Source of the DNA: Bacillota bacterium
GTDB lineage: Bacteria > Bacillota > Clostridia > Christensenellales > Aristaeellaceae
Length of the DNA: 7,809 nucleotides
NCBI GenBank assembly: GCA_023402355.1
Contig: JAEXCG010000150.1
Location: forward strand, 1 to 7,809
Direction: 5' to 3'
The notes below the pieces were generated by a model, which made no database searches, was not told the origin of the DNA, and saw only the letters and a list, made by a program, of their open reading frames with translations. The first letter of the stretch is position 1; each line of letters opens with the position of its first letter. Shown here piece after piece: positions 1 to 7,196 of the stretch. The position numbers were made by a program, and so were the translations under genes.

Positions 1-2026
1 GCTTCAGGTCGTGCGGGCGGCGGAGCTTACGCAGCGGGGCGTAAACCAGTGGACGCGCAGCGGCATCGTGTCCGCGAAGCGCGGGGACATCACGGATCGA
101 AACGGGAAGCTGCTGGTTCAGAGCACGACGGCCTATATCGTGTGCGCGAACCCGCGGCAGGTCACAAATCCCGAGGGCATGGCGCGCGTGCTGAACGAAG
201 TGCTGGGCTTGGATGAGGAAACCGTTGTGAAGAAGGTTTCGGACAAGACAAAGTCTTCCGTCATCCTCAAGCGGCAGGTGTCGCGAGAGGACGTCAACAC
301 GCTGCGCGACCTCAAGGAGCGCGAGGAGTACCAGCGTTCCGGGGCGCTCAAGGGGCTAACCTTTGACGAGGATACGAAAAGATGGTATCCTATGGGAGCG
401 TACCTGTCGCAGACGCTGGGCATCACGAACGTGGACAGCGTGGGCCAGTCGGGTCTGGAGCAATACTACGAGGACTATCTGGCCGGTCAGCCCGGCAAGA
501 TCGTCTCCGAGGTGGACGCCAAGGCGCGCACGCTGGCGGACGGCGAGCAGCAGTATATCCCGGCGGTCGCCGGGAACACGCTTCAGCTCACGATCGACAA
601 GGAAATCCAGAGCTTCGTGGAAAAGGCGCTTCGCCAGTGCATCGAGGTGAACGAGGCGGTTCGGGTACAGGCCATCGTAATGGACGTGAACACCGGCGAG
701 GTGTTGGCCATGGCGATGAAGCCGGATTACGACCCGAACGACCCGCCCCGAAACGACGCGCAGACGCTGCAAAGCCTGATGCGCATCAGCACGATCAGCG
801 ACGTGTACGAGCCGGGATCGACGTTCAAGATGCTGACCGCGTCCGCCGCGCTGGACAGCGGCGTGACCAACCCGGACGATTCGTTCTATTGCTCTGGGCG
901 CATCAAGGTAGACGGCGACACCATCCGCTGCTGGGGCAATCCCCACGGGGCGGAGACGATGAAGAAGGCGATTCAAAATTCCTGTAACCCGGTGTTCGTG
1001 GAACTGGCGCTGCGGCTGGGCACCGACCGGCTGTACCGCTACCTGCGCGCTTTCGGGCTGGGAACGCCCACCGGCATCGACCTGCCGGGCGAGGGCAGCG
1101 GCATTCTGATCGGCGCGCCGTACGTCAAGAACGTGGACCTCGCGCGCATCGGCTTTGGCCAGAGCGTCGCGGTGACGCCGCTTCAGATGATTACCGCGGC
1201 CTGCGCGGTCGTCAACGGCGGACGGCTGATGCGCCCCTACATCGTAAAGGAAGTGCTGGATGAGGACGGAAACGTCGTGGAGCGCACGCAGCCGCACGTC
1301 GTTTCCACGCCGATCACCGCGGAGACCTCCGCGACCATGCGCGAGCTGCTCGAAAGCGTGGTGGCCGAGGGCGGCGGCAAGAACGCGCAGGTGGAGGGCT
1401 ACCGCATCGGCGGCAAGACCGGAACGGCGCAGGTGTACAAGGAAGGCAAGATCGTGCGCGACGTGCACATCGGTTCCTTCGTGGGCTTTGCGCCCGCGGA
1501 CGACCCGAAGTTCGCGGTGATCGTGATCGTAAACGAGGCCTCCGTGTACGTCGATTACGGCGGCACGACGGCGGCGCCGTTTGCGGCGCAGATCATGCAG
1601 GAGACGCTGGAGTACATGGGCATCCTGCCGTACGACACCAAGCAGCGCGAGCAGGTGAAGGTGCCGGAGACGCGCGGCATGACGGTGAAAGAGGCGAAGG
1701 CGCTGCTCAAGGATGCGGGGCTGGACGCGCTGGTGGACGGCGATGCGGAGACGGTGATTTCGCAGATGCCCCTGCCGGGCGCGACGATGAACGAGGGCTC
1801 CATCGTGATGCTTTACGTGACGGAGGGCGAGCCGATGGGCGCGCAGGACCTCGTGCTGGTGCCGGACGTGCTCGGAAAGCCCATCGTGGAGGCGAGCCGC
1901 CTGCTTCGGGCGCGCGAGCTCGAAATGCTGATAGAGGGAAGCGGTCTGGCGAAGAGCCAGAAGCCCGCGGCCGGCACCTACGTGGAGCCGGGCACGCAGG
2001 TGACCGTCACCTTTGAAATACCGTAA
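1..2026 (+). CDS. ftsI: Class B penicillin-binding protein (FtsI/SpoVD type) with two PASTA domains, 5' partial
   Basis: This is a D,D-transpeptidase that cross-links peptidoglycan stem peptides outside the membrane. Residues here are counted from the GTG at 11, but the frame stays open to the left edge (Leu-Gln-Val-Val precedes it). The family's short cytoplasmic tail and membrane anchor must therefore lie upstream, and the GTG is not the start. The N-terminal dimerisation domain begins with the hallmark KRGDITDRNG (about 23-32). The transpeptidase domain spans about 190-540, with the active-site tetrad STFK (Ser270, Lys273) after YEPG, the SCN triad (324-326) and KTGT (469-472), all intact. 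Two PASTA domains follow, at about 549-606 and 616-669. The segment after residue 117, FDEDTKRWYPMG, is typical of SpoVD-like proteins. murE follows 37 bases later. Whether the protein serves vegetative septation (FtsI/PBP2B) or spore cortex (SpoVD) cannot be decided from the sequence. Confidence 0.95.
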   Translation, partial: LQVVRAAELTQRGVNQWTRSGIVSAKRGDITDRNGKLLVQSTTAYIVCANPRQVTNPEGMARVLNEVLGLDEETVVKKVSDKTKSSVILKRQVSREDVNTLRDLKEREEYQRSGALKGLTFDEDTKRWYPMGAYLSQTLGITNVDSVGQSGLEQYYEDYLAGQPGKIVSEVDAKARTLADGEQQYIPAVAGNTLQLTIDKEIQSFVEKALRQCIEVNEAVRVQAIVMDVNTGEVLAMAMKPDYDPNDPPRNDAQTLQSLMRISTISDVYEPGSTFKMLTASAALDSGVTNPDDSFYCSGRIKVDGDTIRCWGNPHGAETMKKAIQNSCNPVFVELALRLGTDRLYRYLRAFGLGTPTGIDLPGEGSGILIGAPYVKNVDLARIGFGQSVAVTPLQMITAACAVVNGGRLMRPYIVKEVLDEDGNVVERTQPHVVSTPITAETSATMRELLESVVAEGGGKNAQVEGYRIGGKTGTAQVYKEGKIVRDVHIGSFVGFAPADDPKFAVIVIVNEASVYVDYGGTTAAPFAAQIMQETLEYMGILPYDTKQREQVKVPETRGMTVKEAKALLKDAGLDALVDGDAETVISQMPLPGATMNEGSIVMLYVTEGEPMGAQDLVLVPDVLGKPIVEASRLLRARELEMLIEGSGLAKSQKPAAGTYVEPGTQVTVTFEIP

Positions 2027-2031
2027 AAACC

Positions 2032-2046
2032 GCCGCGGGCAGCGGC
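2032..2046 (+). other. Short GC hairpin between the PBP gene and murE
   Basis: GCCGC (2032-2036) and GCGGC (2042-2046) are perfect inverted repeats around a five-base loop, sitting just after the PBP stop codon and before the murE ribosome binding site. No T-run follows, so it is not an intrinsic terminator. It could be a weak mRNA structure, or chance in GC-rich DNA. Confidence 0.25.
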
Positions 2047-2051
2047 AGGCC

Positions 2052-2057
2052 GGAGGA
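2052..2057 (+). promoter_or_regulatory. Ribosome binding site deciding the murE start
   Basis: GGAGGA ends six bases before the ATG at 2064. A second in-frame ATG at 2058 directly abuts the motif with no spacer and a TTG at 2013 lies inside the PBP gene, so 2064 is the best start. Confidence 0.8.
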
Positions 2058-2063
2058 ATGACG

Positions 2064-3521
2064 ATGTACCTGAAGGATTTGCTCATAGACGTACCCGAGG
2101 TGCTGGACGTACGCGGGGATGTCGGCGTCGAAATCAAAGCGCTGAGCGCGGATTCGCGCAAACGGCTGGAGCAGGGGATGTTCTTCTGCTTCAGCGGCGC
2201 GAACTTCGACGCGCACGACTTCGCGGGCCAGGCGGTCGAAAACGGCAGCGTGGCCCTGGTGGTGGAGCGCTACCTGCCGGACGTTCAGGCGGTGCAGGTG
2301 CGCGTGAGCGATGGGCGCGCGGCGATGGCGCGCATCTCCAGCGCCTTTCACGGGCACCCTGATAAGCGCATGCGCATGGTGGGCGTCACGGGCACCAAGG
2401 GGAAGACGACCACGACCTACCTGCTCAAGTCCATCTGCGAGGCGGCGGGCATGAAGACCGGCCTGATCGGCACGACGGGCAACATGATCGGCGAGCGTAT
2501 GCTGGAAAGCCGCCTGACCACCCCGGACCCCATCGAGCTGTACGACACCCTGCACACCATGGCGGACGAGGGCGTGCAGGTGGTCTGCATGGAGGTCTCG
2601 GCGCACGCCCTGGCCCTGCACAAGCTCGTGGGCATGACGTTTGAGGCGGCGGCCTACACGAATCTGTCGCTGGATCACCTGGACTTCTTCGGCACGATGG
2701 AGCATTACAGGGACGCCAAGCGGATGCTGTTTGCGGACGGGCTGTGCCGGAACGCGGCGTTCAACGCGGACGAGGAAACGACCCCCGCCGTGATGGAGGG
2801 GCTTGCGCTGCCCTGCATGACGTTCGGCATCAGCGAGAACGCCGACCTGTACGCGAGGGACATCGAGATCACCGAAAACGGCGTTTCCTTCATGCTGAAC
2901 CTGCGCGGGCTGCACAGCGCGGAAATCCACCTGAAGATGACGGGCATGTTCAACGTGTACAACGCCCTGGCGGCGACCGCGCTGGCGATGATTTTGGGCG
3001 TCGACCTGGAGACGATCAAGCGCGGGCTGGAGGCGGTTCGCAGCGTGCCGGGCCGCATCGAGATGCTGGAGACGAACACGCCCTACCGCATGATCCTGGA
3101 CTACTCGCACTCGCCCGACGCGCTGGACAACATCCTGCGCACGGTGCGCACGTTCACGCGGGGCCGCCTGATCGCGCTGTTCGGCTGCGGCGGCGACCGC
3201 GACCGCCAGAAGCGCCCGGTGATGGGCCGCATCAGCGGGCAGCTGGCCGATTTCTCGGTGCTGACCAGCGACAATCCGCGGCGCGAGGACCCGATGCAGA
3301 TCCTGGACGCGATCGAGGACGGCATCCGCGAGACGAACGGAGCGTACGTCGTCATCGAGAACCGGCGCGAGGCCATCCGCTACGCGATGAGCATGGCGCG
3401 GGAGGGCGACGTCATCGTGCTGTGCGGCAAGGGGCACGAGACGTATCAGGATATCGGCGGCGTCAAGCACCCGTTCGACGAGAAGATCGTCGTCGCGGAG
3501 CTGCTTGCGCAGATGGAATAA
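2064..3521 (+). CDS. murE: MurE, UDP-MurNAc-L-Ala-D-Glu:meso-diaminopimelate ligase
   Basis: This cytoplasmic ATP-dependent ligase adds the third amino acid to the UDP-MurNAc dipeptide. The chosen ATG gives 485 residues, normal for MurE. It has the three Mur-ligase domains: an N-terminal UDP-binding domain (about 1-105), a central ATPase with P-loop GTKGKTT (110-116), and a C-terminal domain from about 330. Lys219, in the segment YRDAKRMLF, matches the carbamylated lysine of the family. The specificity motif reads DNPR (403-406), which in characterised MurE enzymes marks meso-diaminopimelate rather than L-lysine. GKGHE (455-459) is the second conserved C-terminal motif. It follows the PBP gene and is 20 bases from mraY, so co-transcription is likely. 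murF, the next enzyme in the pathway, often sits directly downstream but is absent here. Function is certain by family; the meso-DAP preference is inferred from the motif. Confidence 0.96.
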   Translation: MYLKDLLIDVPEVLDVRGDVGVEIKALSADSRKRLEQGMFFCFSGANFDAHDFAGQAVENGSVALVVERYLPDVQAVQVRVSDGRAAMARISSAFHGHPDKRMRMVGVTGTKGKTTTTYLLKSICEAAGMKTGLIGTTGNMIGERMLESRLTTPDPIELYDTLHTMADEGVQVVCMEVSAHALALHKLVGMTFEAAAYTNLSLDHLDFFGTMEHYRDAKRMLFADGLCRNAAFNADEETTPAVMEGLALPCMTFGISENADLYARDIEITENGVSFMLNLRGLHSAEIHLKMTGMFNVYNALAATALAMILGVDLETIKRGLEAVRSVPGRIEMLETNTPYRMILDYSHSPDALDNILRTVRTFTRGRLIALFGCGGDRDRQKRPVMGRISGQLADFSVLTSDNPRREDPMQILDAIEDGIRETNGAYVVIENRREAIRYAMSMAREGDVIVLCGKGHETYQDIGGVKHPFDEKIVVAELLAQME

Positions 3522-3527
3522 ACGTTT

Positions 3528-3534
3528 AGGAGGA
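3528..3534 (+). promoter_or_regulatory. Ribosome binding site of mraY
   Basis: AGGAGGA lies seven bases before the ATG at 3542, in the 20-base gap after the murE stop. It is a near-perfect match to the anti-Shine-Dalgarno sequence and supports this start. Confidence 0.85.
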
Positions 3535-3541
3535 ATCGGGC

Positions 3542-4543
3542 ATGCAAAGGATGATCTGGGCGGTGCTCGCGGCCTTCCTGCTGTCGCTTGCAGTGGGGCC
3601 GGTTCTGCTGCCTGCGCTGAAAAAGCTGAAGTTTGGACAGAACGTCTACGAGCTCGCCCCCGAGAGCCACCAGAAAAAGCAGGGCGTGCCGACGATGGGC
3701 GGTCTGATGATCGCGCTGGTCACGATCGTGGTGGCGCTCCTGCTGCACGTGGGCGGGTTCGACGTGAAGACCGACATGATGGTCGCCGTGCTGCTGCTTT
3801 CGCTCGGCAACCTTTTCATCGGCTTTGCGGACGACATGACGAAGATCCGCCGGGGCAAGAACGGCGGCCTCACGCCCGCGCAGAAGATGATCTGCCAGAC
3901 GCTGCTGGCCGTGGCCTTTTCGGTGTACTGCTACTATCACCCCCTGGTGGGCTCGCGGATCATCGTGCCCTTCTTCGGGATCGAGTGGGACCTGGGGCTC
4001 TTTTACATCCCGGTGGCGGTCTTCGTCATCGTCGGCACGACCAACAGCGCGAACCTGCTCGACGGCCTCGACGGCCTGCTGGGCTCGGTGGCGCTGGTGG
4101 ACATGGCGACGCTGGGCCTGCTGTCGCTCTTCGCGGCGGCCGCCGTGTCCGGGCTGGACGCGACGAACCTGACCAACCTGGCGGTGCTCTGCTGCGCGCT
4201 GGCGGGCGCGTGCATGGGCTTTCTGCGCTTTAACATCTTCCCCGCGCGCCTGTTCATGGGCGATACGGGCTCCATGTTCATCGGCGGCGCGGTCGTGGGC
4301 GCGGCGCTGCTGCTGCGGCTTCCGCTGTTGCTCGTCATCATCGCCTTCTGCATGCTGATCTCCAGCCTGTCCGACATCATCCAGATCACCTATTTCAAGC
4401 TGACCCACGGCAAGCGCATCTTCAAAATGGCGCCGATTCACCACCACTTTGAGCTGTGCGGCATTCCGGAAACGAAGATCGTGACGATGTACACCATCGT
4501 GACGGTGGTGCTTTGCCTGATCGGCATTCTCAGCGTCGCGTAA
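3542..4543 (+). CDS. mraY: MraY, phospho-MurNAc-pentapeptide transferase
   Basis: This polytopic membrane enzyme transfers phospho-MurNAc-pentapeptide from UDP to undecaprenyl phosphate, making lipid I on the cytoplasmic face. At 333 residues it is close to the Gram-positive family size. About ten hydrophobic segments are visible, the first at about 3-24 and the last at about 312-332. The family signatures are all present: QGVPTMGG (47-54), the acidic pair Asp97-Asp98 in FADDMTK, NSANLLDGLDG (168-178), FMGDTGS (238-244) and the histidine triad APIHHHFE (297-304). The pair Asp97/Asp98 and Asp241 correspond to the known magnesium and catalytic aspartates. An ATG start with a strong ribosome binding site fixes the 5' end. 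A terminator-like hairpin follows the stop codon by 28 bases, so this may be the last gene of one transcript segment. Confidence 0.97.
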   Translation: MQRMIWAVLAAFLLSLAVGPVLLPALKKLKFGQNVYELAPESHQKKQGVPTMGGLMIALVTIVVALLLHVGGFDVKTDMMVAVLLLSLGNLFIGFADDMTKIRRGKNGGLTPAQKMICQTLLAVAFSVYCYYHPLVGSRIIVPFFGIEWDLGLFYIPVAVFVIVGTTNSANLLDGLDGLLGSVALVDMATLGLLSLFAAAAVSGLDATNLTNLAVLCCALAGACMGFLRFNIFPARLFMGDTGSMFIGGAVVGAALLLRLPLLLVIIAFCMLISSLSDIIQITYFKLTHGKRIFKMAPIHHHFELCGIPETKIVTMYTIVTVVLCLIGILSVA

Positions 4544-4571
4544 GGCGGCCGCAATCCAGGGGTTATTCAGC

Positions 4572-4593
4572 GCGGGCATTGCCCGCCTTTTTT
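4572..4593 (+). terminator. Intrinsic terminator-like hairpin between mraY and murD
   Basis: GCGGGC (4572-4577) and GCCCGC (4581-4586) form a perfect six-pair all-GC stem with an ATT loop. One C and six consecutive T follow (4588-4593). This is the classic layout of a Rho-independent terminator. It lies in the only sizeable gap within the first five genes, and its T-run directly touches the murD ribosome binding site at 4594. The stem is short, so it may be a partial terminator or attenuator rather than a full stop. Confidence 0.65.
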
Positions 4594-4600
4594 AGGAGGT
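4594..4600 (+). promoter_or_regulatory. Ribosome binding site deciding the TTG start of murD
   Basis: AGGAGGT directly follows the T-run of the hairpin. It lies seven bases before the in-frame TTG at 4608. The in-frame GTG at 4599 overlaps the motif, and the GTG at 4604 is out of frame, so TTG is the best start. Confidence 0.8.
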
Positions 4601-4607
4601 GCTGTGT

Positions 4608-5972
4608 TTGGAGTTTCAGGATCGGCGGGTGCTGGTCGTGGGCCTCGCGCGAAGCGGCGTCGCCGCGGCTGCGCTGCTGTGCAGGCTGGGCGCGAAGGTC
4701 ACGGCGAACGATTCCAAGTCGCAAGCGGAGCTGGGCGGCGCGCTGGACGCGCTTTCCGGGCTTTCGGTCGACCTGCGCCTGGGGGAAGCGGCGGACGGGC
4801 TGCTTGCGGGGCAGGACGTGCTCGTCATCAGCCCCGGCATTCCGTACGCGGCGCCCTTCGTGCAGCGCGCGCTTTCCCTCGGCATCGAGGTCATCGGAGA
4901 GGTGGAGCTGGCCGCCCGCGTGAGCAAAAGCCCGCTGATCGCCATCACGGGCACGAACGGCAAGACGACGACGACGACGCTGACCGGCGAAATCTTCAAA
5001 AACGCCGGGCGCCGGACATACGTGGTCGGGAACATCGGCAATCCCTTTGCCGCCATCGCGGACGAGGCGGGGCCGGAGGAACGCGTGGTCTGCGAGATTT
5101 CCTCGTTTCAGTGCGAAAGCATGAAGGCGTACCACCCGCATGTCGGCGCGGTGCTCAACATCACGGAGGACCATTTGAACCGCCACGGCGACATGAAGAC
5201 GTACGTTTCGATGAAGCGGCGCATCTTTCAAAACCAGACGGAGGAGGACTTTGCGGTCTTCAATCAGGGCGACGCGACCTGCCGCGAGATGGCGAAGGGG
5301 CTCAGGGCGCGCGCCGCGTTCTTCTCGCGCACGGAGGAGGTTCCCTTCGGCGCTTACGCGAAGGACGGCGCGGTTTACCTGAAGCTGGGCGAAACGCCGC
5401 AGCGCGTGTGCGGCGTCGATGAAATCCTCATCCCCGGGCCGCACAATCTGGAAAACGCGCTGGCCGCGACGCTGATGACGGGGCTGATGGGCGTGGACGT
5501 GGAGACGATCGCCCAGACGCTCCGAACGTTTCAGGGCGTGGAGCACCGCATCGAGTTCGTCCGCGAGTTCGAGGGCGTGCGCTACATCGACGACACGAAG
5601 GGGACGAACGTGGACGCGACGCAGAAGGCGGTGCTCGCCATGCGCGCGCCGACCCTGCTGATCGCGGGCGGAAGCGATAAGAATGTGGACTTCCTTCCCC
5701 TGGCCCGGACGATTCTTGAAAGCGGCGTGATCGAGGAGGTCGTGCTCATCGGGCAGACGGCGGAGAAGATCGCGGCGGCTCTGGACGCGGTAGGATACAA
5801 AAGCTACGTGCACGAAGGCTACTCGATGGAAAGAGCGGTCGCTCGCTGCCGCAGCATGGCGAAAAAGGGATACAACGTGCTGCTCTCTCCAGCGTGCGCA
5901 AGCTTCGACATGTTCAAGAATTGCGAACAGCGGGGGGACGTCTTCAAAAGGCTGGTCATGGAGTTTGAATGA
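4608..5972 (+). CDS. murD: MurD, UDP-MurNAc-L-Ala:D-glutamate ligase
   Basis: This cytoplasmic ATP-dependent ligase adds D-glutamate to UDP-MurNAc-L-Ala, one step before MurE. From the TTG start it has 454 residues, normal for MurD, and opens with the Rossmann-like VLVVGLARSG (8-17) that binds the UDP part. The central domain has P-loop GTNGKTT (115-121), CEISSFQ (162-168), LNITEDHLNRHG (183-194) and Lys203, which matches the carbamylated lysine. The C-terminal domain carries HRIE (313-316), DDTKGTN (328-334) and LSPACASFDMF (426-436), all diagnostic of MurD among the Mur ligases. There is no in-frame ATG near the 5' end. The terminator-like hairpin immediately upstream suggests that its transcription depends on read-through from mraY, or on a promoter I cannot identify. 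ftsW starts 34 bases after the stop codon. Confidence 0.96.
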   Translation: MEFQDRRVLVVGLARSGVAAAALLCRLGAKVTANDSKSQAELGGALDALSGLSVDLRLGEAADGLLAGQDVLVISPGIPYAAPFVQRALSLGIEVIGEVELAARVSKSPLIAITGTNGKTTTTTLTGEIFKNAGRRTYVVGNIGNPFAAIADEAGPEERVVCEISSFQCESMKAYHPHVGAVLNITEDHLNRHGDMKTYVSMKRRIFQNQTEEDFAVFNQGDATCREMAKGLRARAAFFSRTEEVPFGAYAKDGAVYLKLGETPQRVCGVDEILIPGPHNLENALAATLMTGLMGVDVETIAQTLRTFQGVEHRIEFVREFEGVRYIDDTKGTNVDATQKAVLAMRAPTLLIAGGSDKNVDFLPLARTILESGVIEEVVLIGQTAEKIAAALDAVGYKSYVHEGYSMERAVARCRSMAKKGYNVLLSPACASFDMFKNCEQRGDVFKRLVMEFE

Positions 5973-5994
5973 CCGCCCCCGCTGCAAAAGAAGT

Positions 5995-6000
5995 GGGGGA
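5995..6000 (+). promoter_or_regulatory. Ribosome binding site deciding the TTG start of ftsW
   Basis: The purine run GGGGGA ends six bases before the TTG at 6007. An in-frame TGA at 6001 rules out any earlier start. The match to AGGAGG is weaker than at the other genes. The ATG at 6000 overlaps the motif and lies in another frame. Confidence 0.6.
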
Positions 6001-6006
6001 TGAGCA

Positions 6007-7137
6007 TTGCTCTCTTTGGCGAAAAAAATCTCCGGTCCGCGCAGGAGCGTGGACGTATCGGTGGTCGTCTGCATGGTGCTGCTGCTCCTGTTCGGGCTGG
6101 TCGTGCTGTTCAGCGCGACGTATTACAGCGCGCAGGACAGCGGAGACGCGCTGGCGGCCGTCAAAAAGCAACTGATCGGCATCGGCCTGGGCGCGGCGGC
6201 CTGCTTTCTGCTTTCGAGAATCGACTATCACATCTTTGCCCGGCCGCAGATCATCCTGACGATGCTGGCGGCGAGCGCGGTTCTGCTGGTGTTGGTGCTC
6301 GTACCGGGCATCGGCGTGTACGTAAACGGCTCGCGCCGCTGGCTGAATCTGGGCGGGCTCAGCTTTCAGCCCTCCGAGTTTGCGAAGTTTACGATGGTCG
6401 CTTTCATGGCCAGCGCGCTCACCAAGCGGGGGGATAAGGTTCAAAACCTCGTGACCGGCATCGCGCCCCTGCTCGTCGTGCCGGGCGTCATGTTCCTGCT
6501 CATCCTGGAGCAGCCCAACCTGTCCACCGGCGGCAGCATCCTCATCGTGGCGGTGCTGATGCTGCTCATCGCCGGGGCGCGGTGGCGCCACCTCGCGCTG
6601 CTGGGCGCGGGCGGCGCCTGCGTCGGCGCGGCCTACGCCTGGAGCGCGGAATACCGACGCGAGCGCCTGCTCTCCTTCCGCGATCCGTTTGCGAAGATGA
6701 GCGACGAGGGGTATCAGCTTTCGCAGTCGCTCATCGCCTTCGGCTCGGGCGGCCTGTTTGGGCAGGGGCTCGGCGCGGGCAGGCAGAAGTTTGCCTACCT
6801 GCCCTATCCGGAGTCGGACTTCATCTTCGCCATCGTCGGCGAGGACTTCGGGCTCGTCGGCTGTGCGGCGGTGATCGCGCTGTTCGCGGCCTTCGTGTTC
6901 GCGGGCATCCGCGTGGCGCTCACCTGCCCGGACCGCTTCGGCTGCCTGCTGGCGGCGGGCGTCACGACGATGATCGGCATGCAGGCGTTCATCAACATCG
7001 GCGTGGTCATCGGCATCCTGCCGACGACAGGCCTGCCGCTCCCCTTCTTCAGCGCGGGCGGCACCTCGATCAGCATCATCATGGCGGCCGTGGGCGTGCT
7101 GCTCTCCGTGTCGCGCAGCTGCGAACGCCCCTACTGA
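6007..7137 (+). CDS. ftsW: FtsW/SpoVE-type SEDS peptidoglycan glycosyltransferase
   Basis: This is an integral membrane SEDS protein that polymerises lipid II into glycan strands, working as a pair with a class B PBP such as the one at the left of the window. It has 376 residues and about ten hydrophobic segments, starting at about 15-37 after a basic N-terminus. Family signatures are NGSRRW (107-112), FQPSEFAK (120-127), the loop motif EQPNLST (168-174), SDFIFAIVGEDFG (270-282) and PLPFFSAGGTS (344-354). Asp271 in SDFIF corresponds to the catalytically essential aspartate known for RodA and FtsW. The TTG start is forced by the TGA at 6001. The dcw context favours FtsW or its sporulation paralogue SpoVE over RodA. 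In many clusters murG follows; here the next gene is murA. Confidence 0.94.
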   Translation: MLSLAKKISGPRRSVDVSVVVCMVLLLLFGLVVLFSATYYSAQDSGDALAAVKKQLIGIGLGAAACFLLSRIDYHIFARPQIILTMLAASAVLLVLVLVPGIGVYVNGSRRWLNLGGLSFQPSEFAKFTMVAFMASALTKRGDKVQNLVTGIAPLLVVPGVMFLLILEQPNLSTGGSILIVAVLMLLIAGARWRHLALLGAGGACVGAAYAWSAEYRRERLLSFRDPFAKMSDEGYQLSQSLIAFGSGGLFGQGLGAGRQKFAYLPYPESDFIFAIVGEDFGLVGCAAVIALFAAFVFAGIRVALTCPDRFGCLLAAGVTTMIGMQAFINIGVVIGILPTTGLPLPFFSAGGTSISIIMAAVGVLLSVSRSCERPY

Positions 7138-7143
7138 CGCGCT

Positions 7144-7172
7144 TTCACACCCCGAACTTTGTCGCATAGAGT
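7144..7172 (+). promoter_or_regulatory. Candidate housekeeping sigma promoter upstream of murA
   Basis: TTCACA (7144-7149, five of six matches to TTGACA) and TAGAGT (7167-7172, four of six to TATAAT) are separated by 17 bases. They sit in a locally AT-richer gap between ftsW and murA. Transcription would begin near 7180, just ahead of the murA ribosome binding site. A match of this quality can occur by chance; the position in a non-coding gap is what favours it. Confidence 0.35.
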
Positions 7173-7190
7173 ATTAGCGATGAAGGTCTT

Positions 7191-7196
7191 GGAGGT
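7191..7196 (+). promoter_or_regulatory. Ribosome binding site of murA
   Basis: GGAGGT lies six bases before the ATG at 7203, which matches the conserved N-terminus of MurA. Confidence 0.8.

Noticed and set aside
2013..2063. Longer murE start at TTG 2013 or ATG 2058
   Set aside because: The 2013 start lies inside the PBP gene and adds a basic, non-conserved tail. The 2058 ATG touches the ribosome binding site without a spacer. The 2064 ATG has ideal spacing and matches the family's N-terminus.
356..2161. A 601-codon open frame on the minus strand across the PBP gene
   Set aside because: It lies codon-for-codon opposite the real gene and exists only because TTA, CTA and TCA are avoided there. 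Its composition is rich in Arg and His, with no recognisable domain.
6000..6437. ATG-started 145-codon frame overlapping the start of ftsW
   Set aside because: The ATG overlaps the purine-rich ribosome binding site, the product is Arg/Gly-rich without a domain, and the FtsW frame covers the same DNA with full family motifs.
2007..7167. Four more long minus-strand open frames opposite murE, mraY, murD and ftsW
   Set aside because: Each is in register with the sense codons, spans almost exactly one sense gene, has low-complexity Arg/His/Ala composition and no family motif. They are shadows of codon bias.
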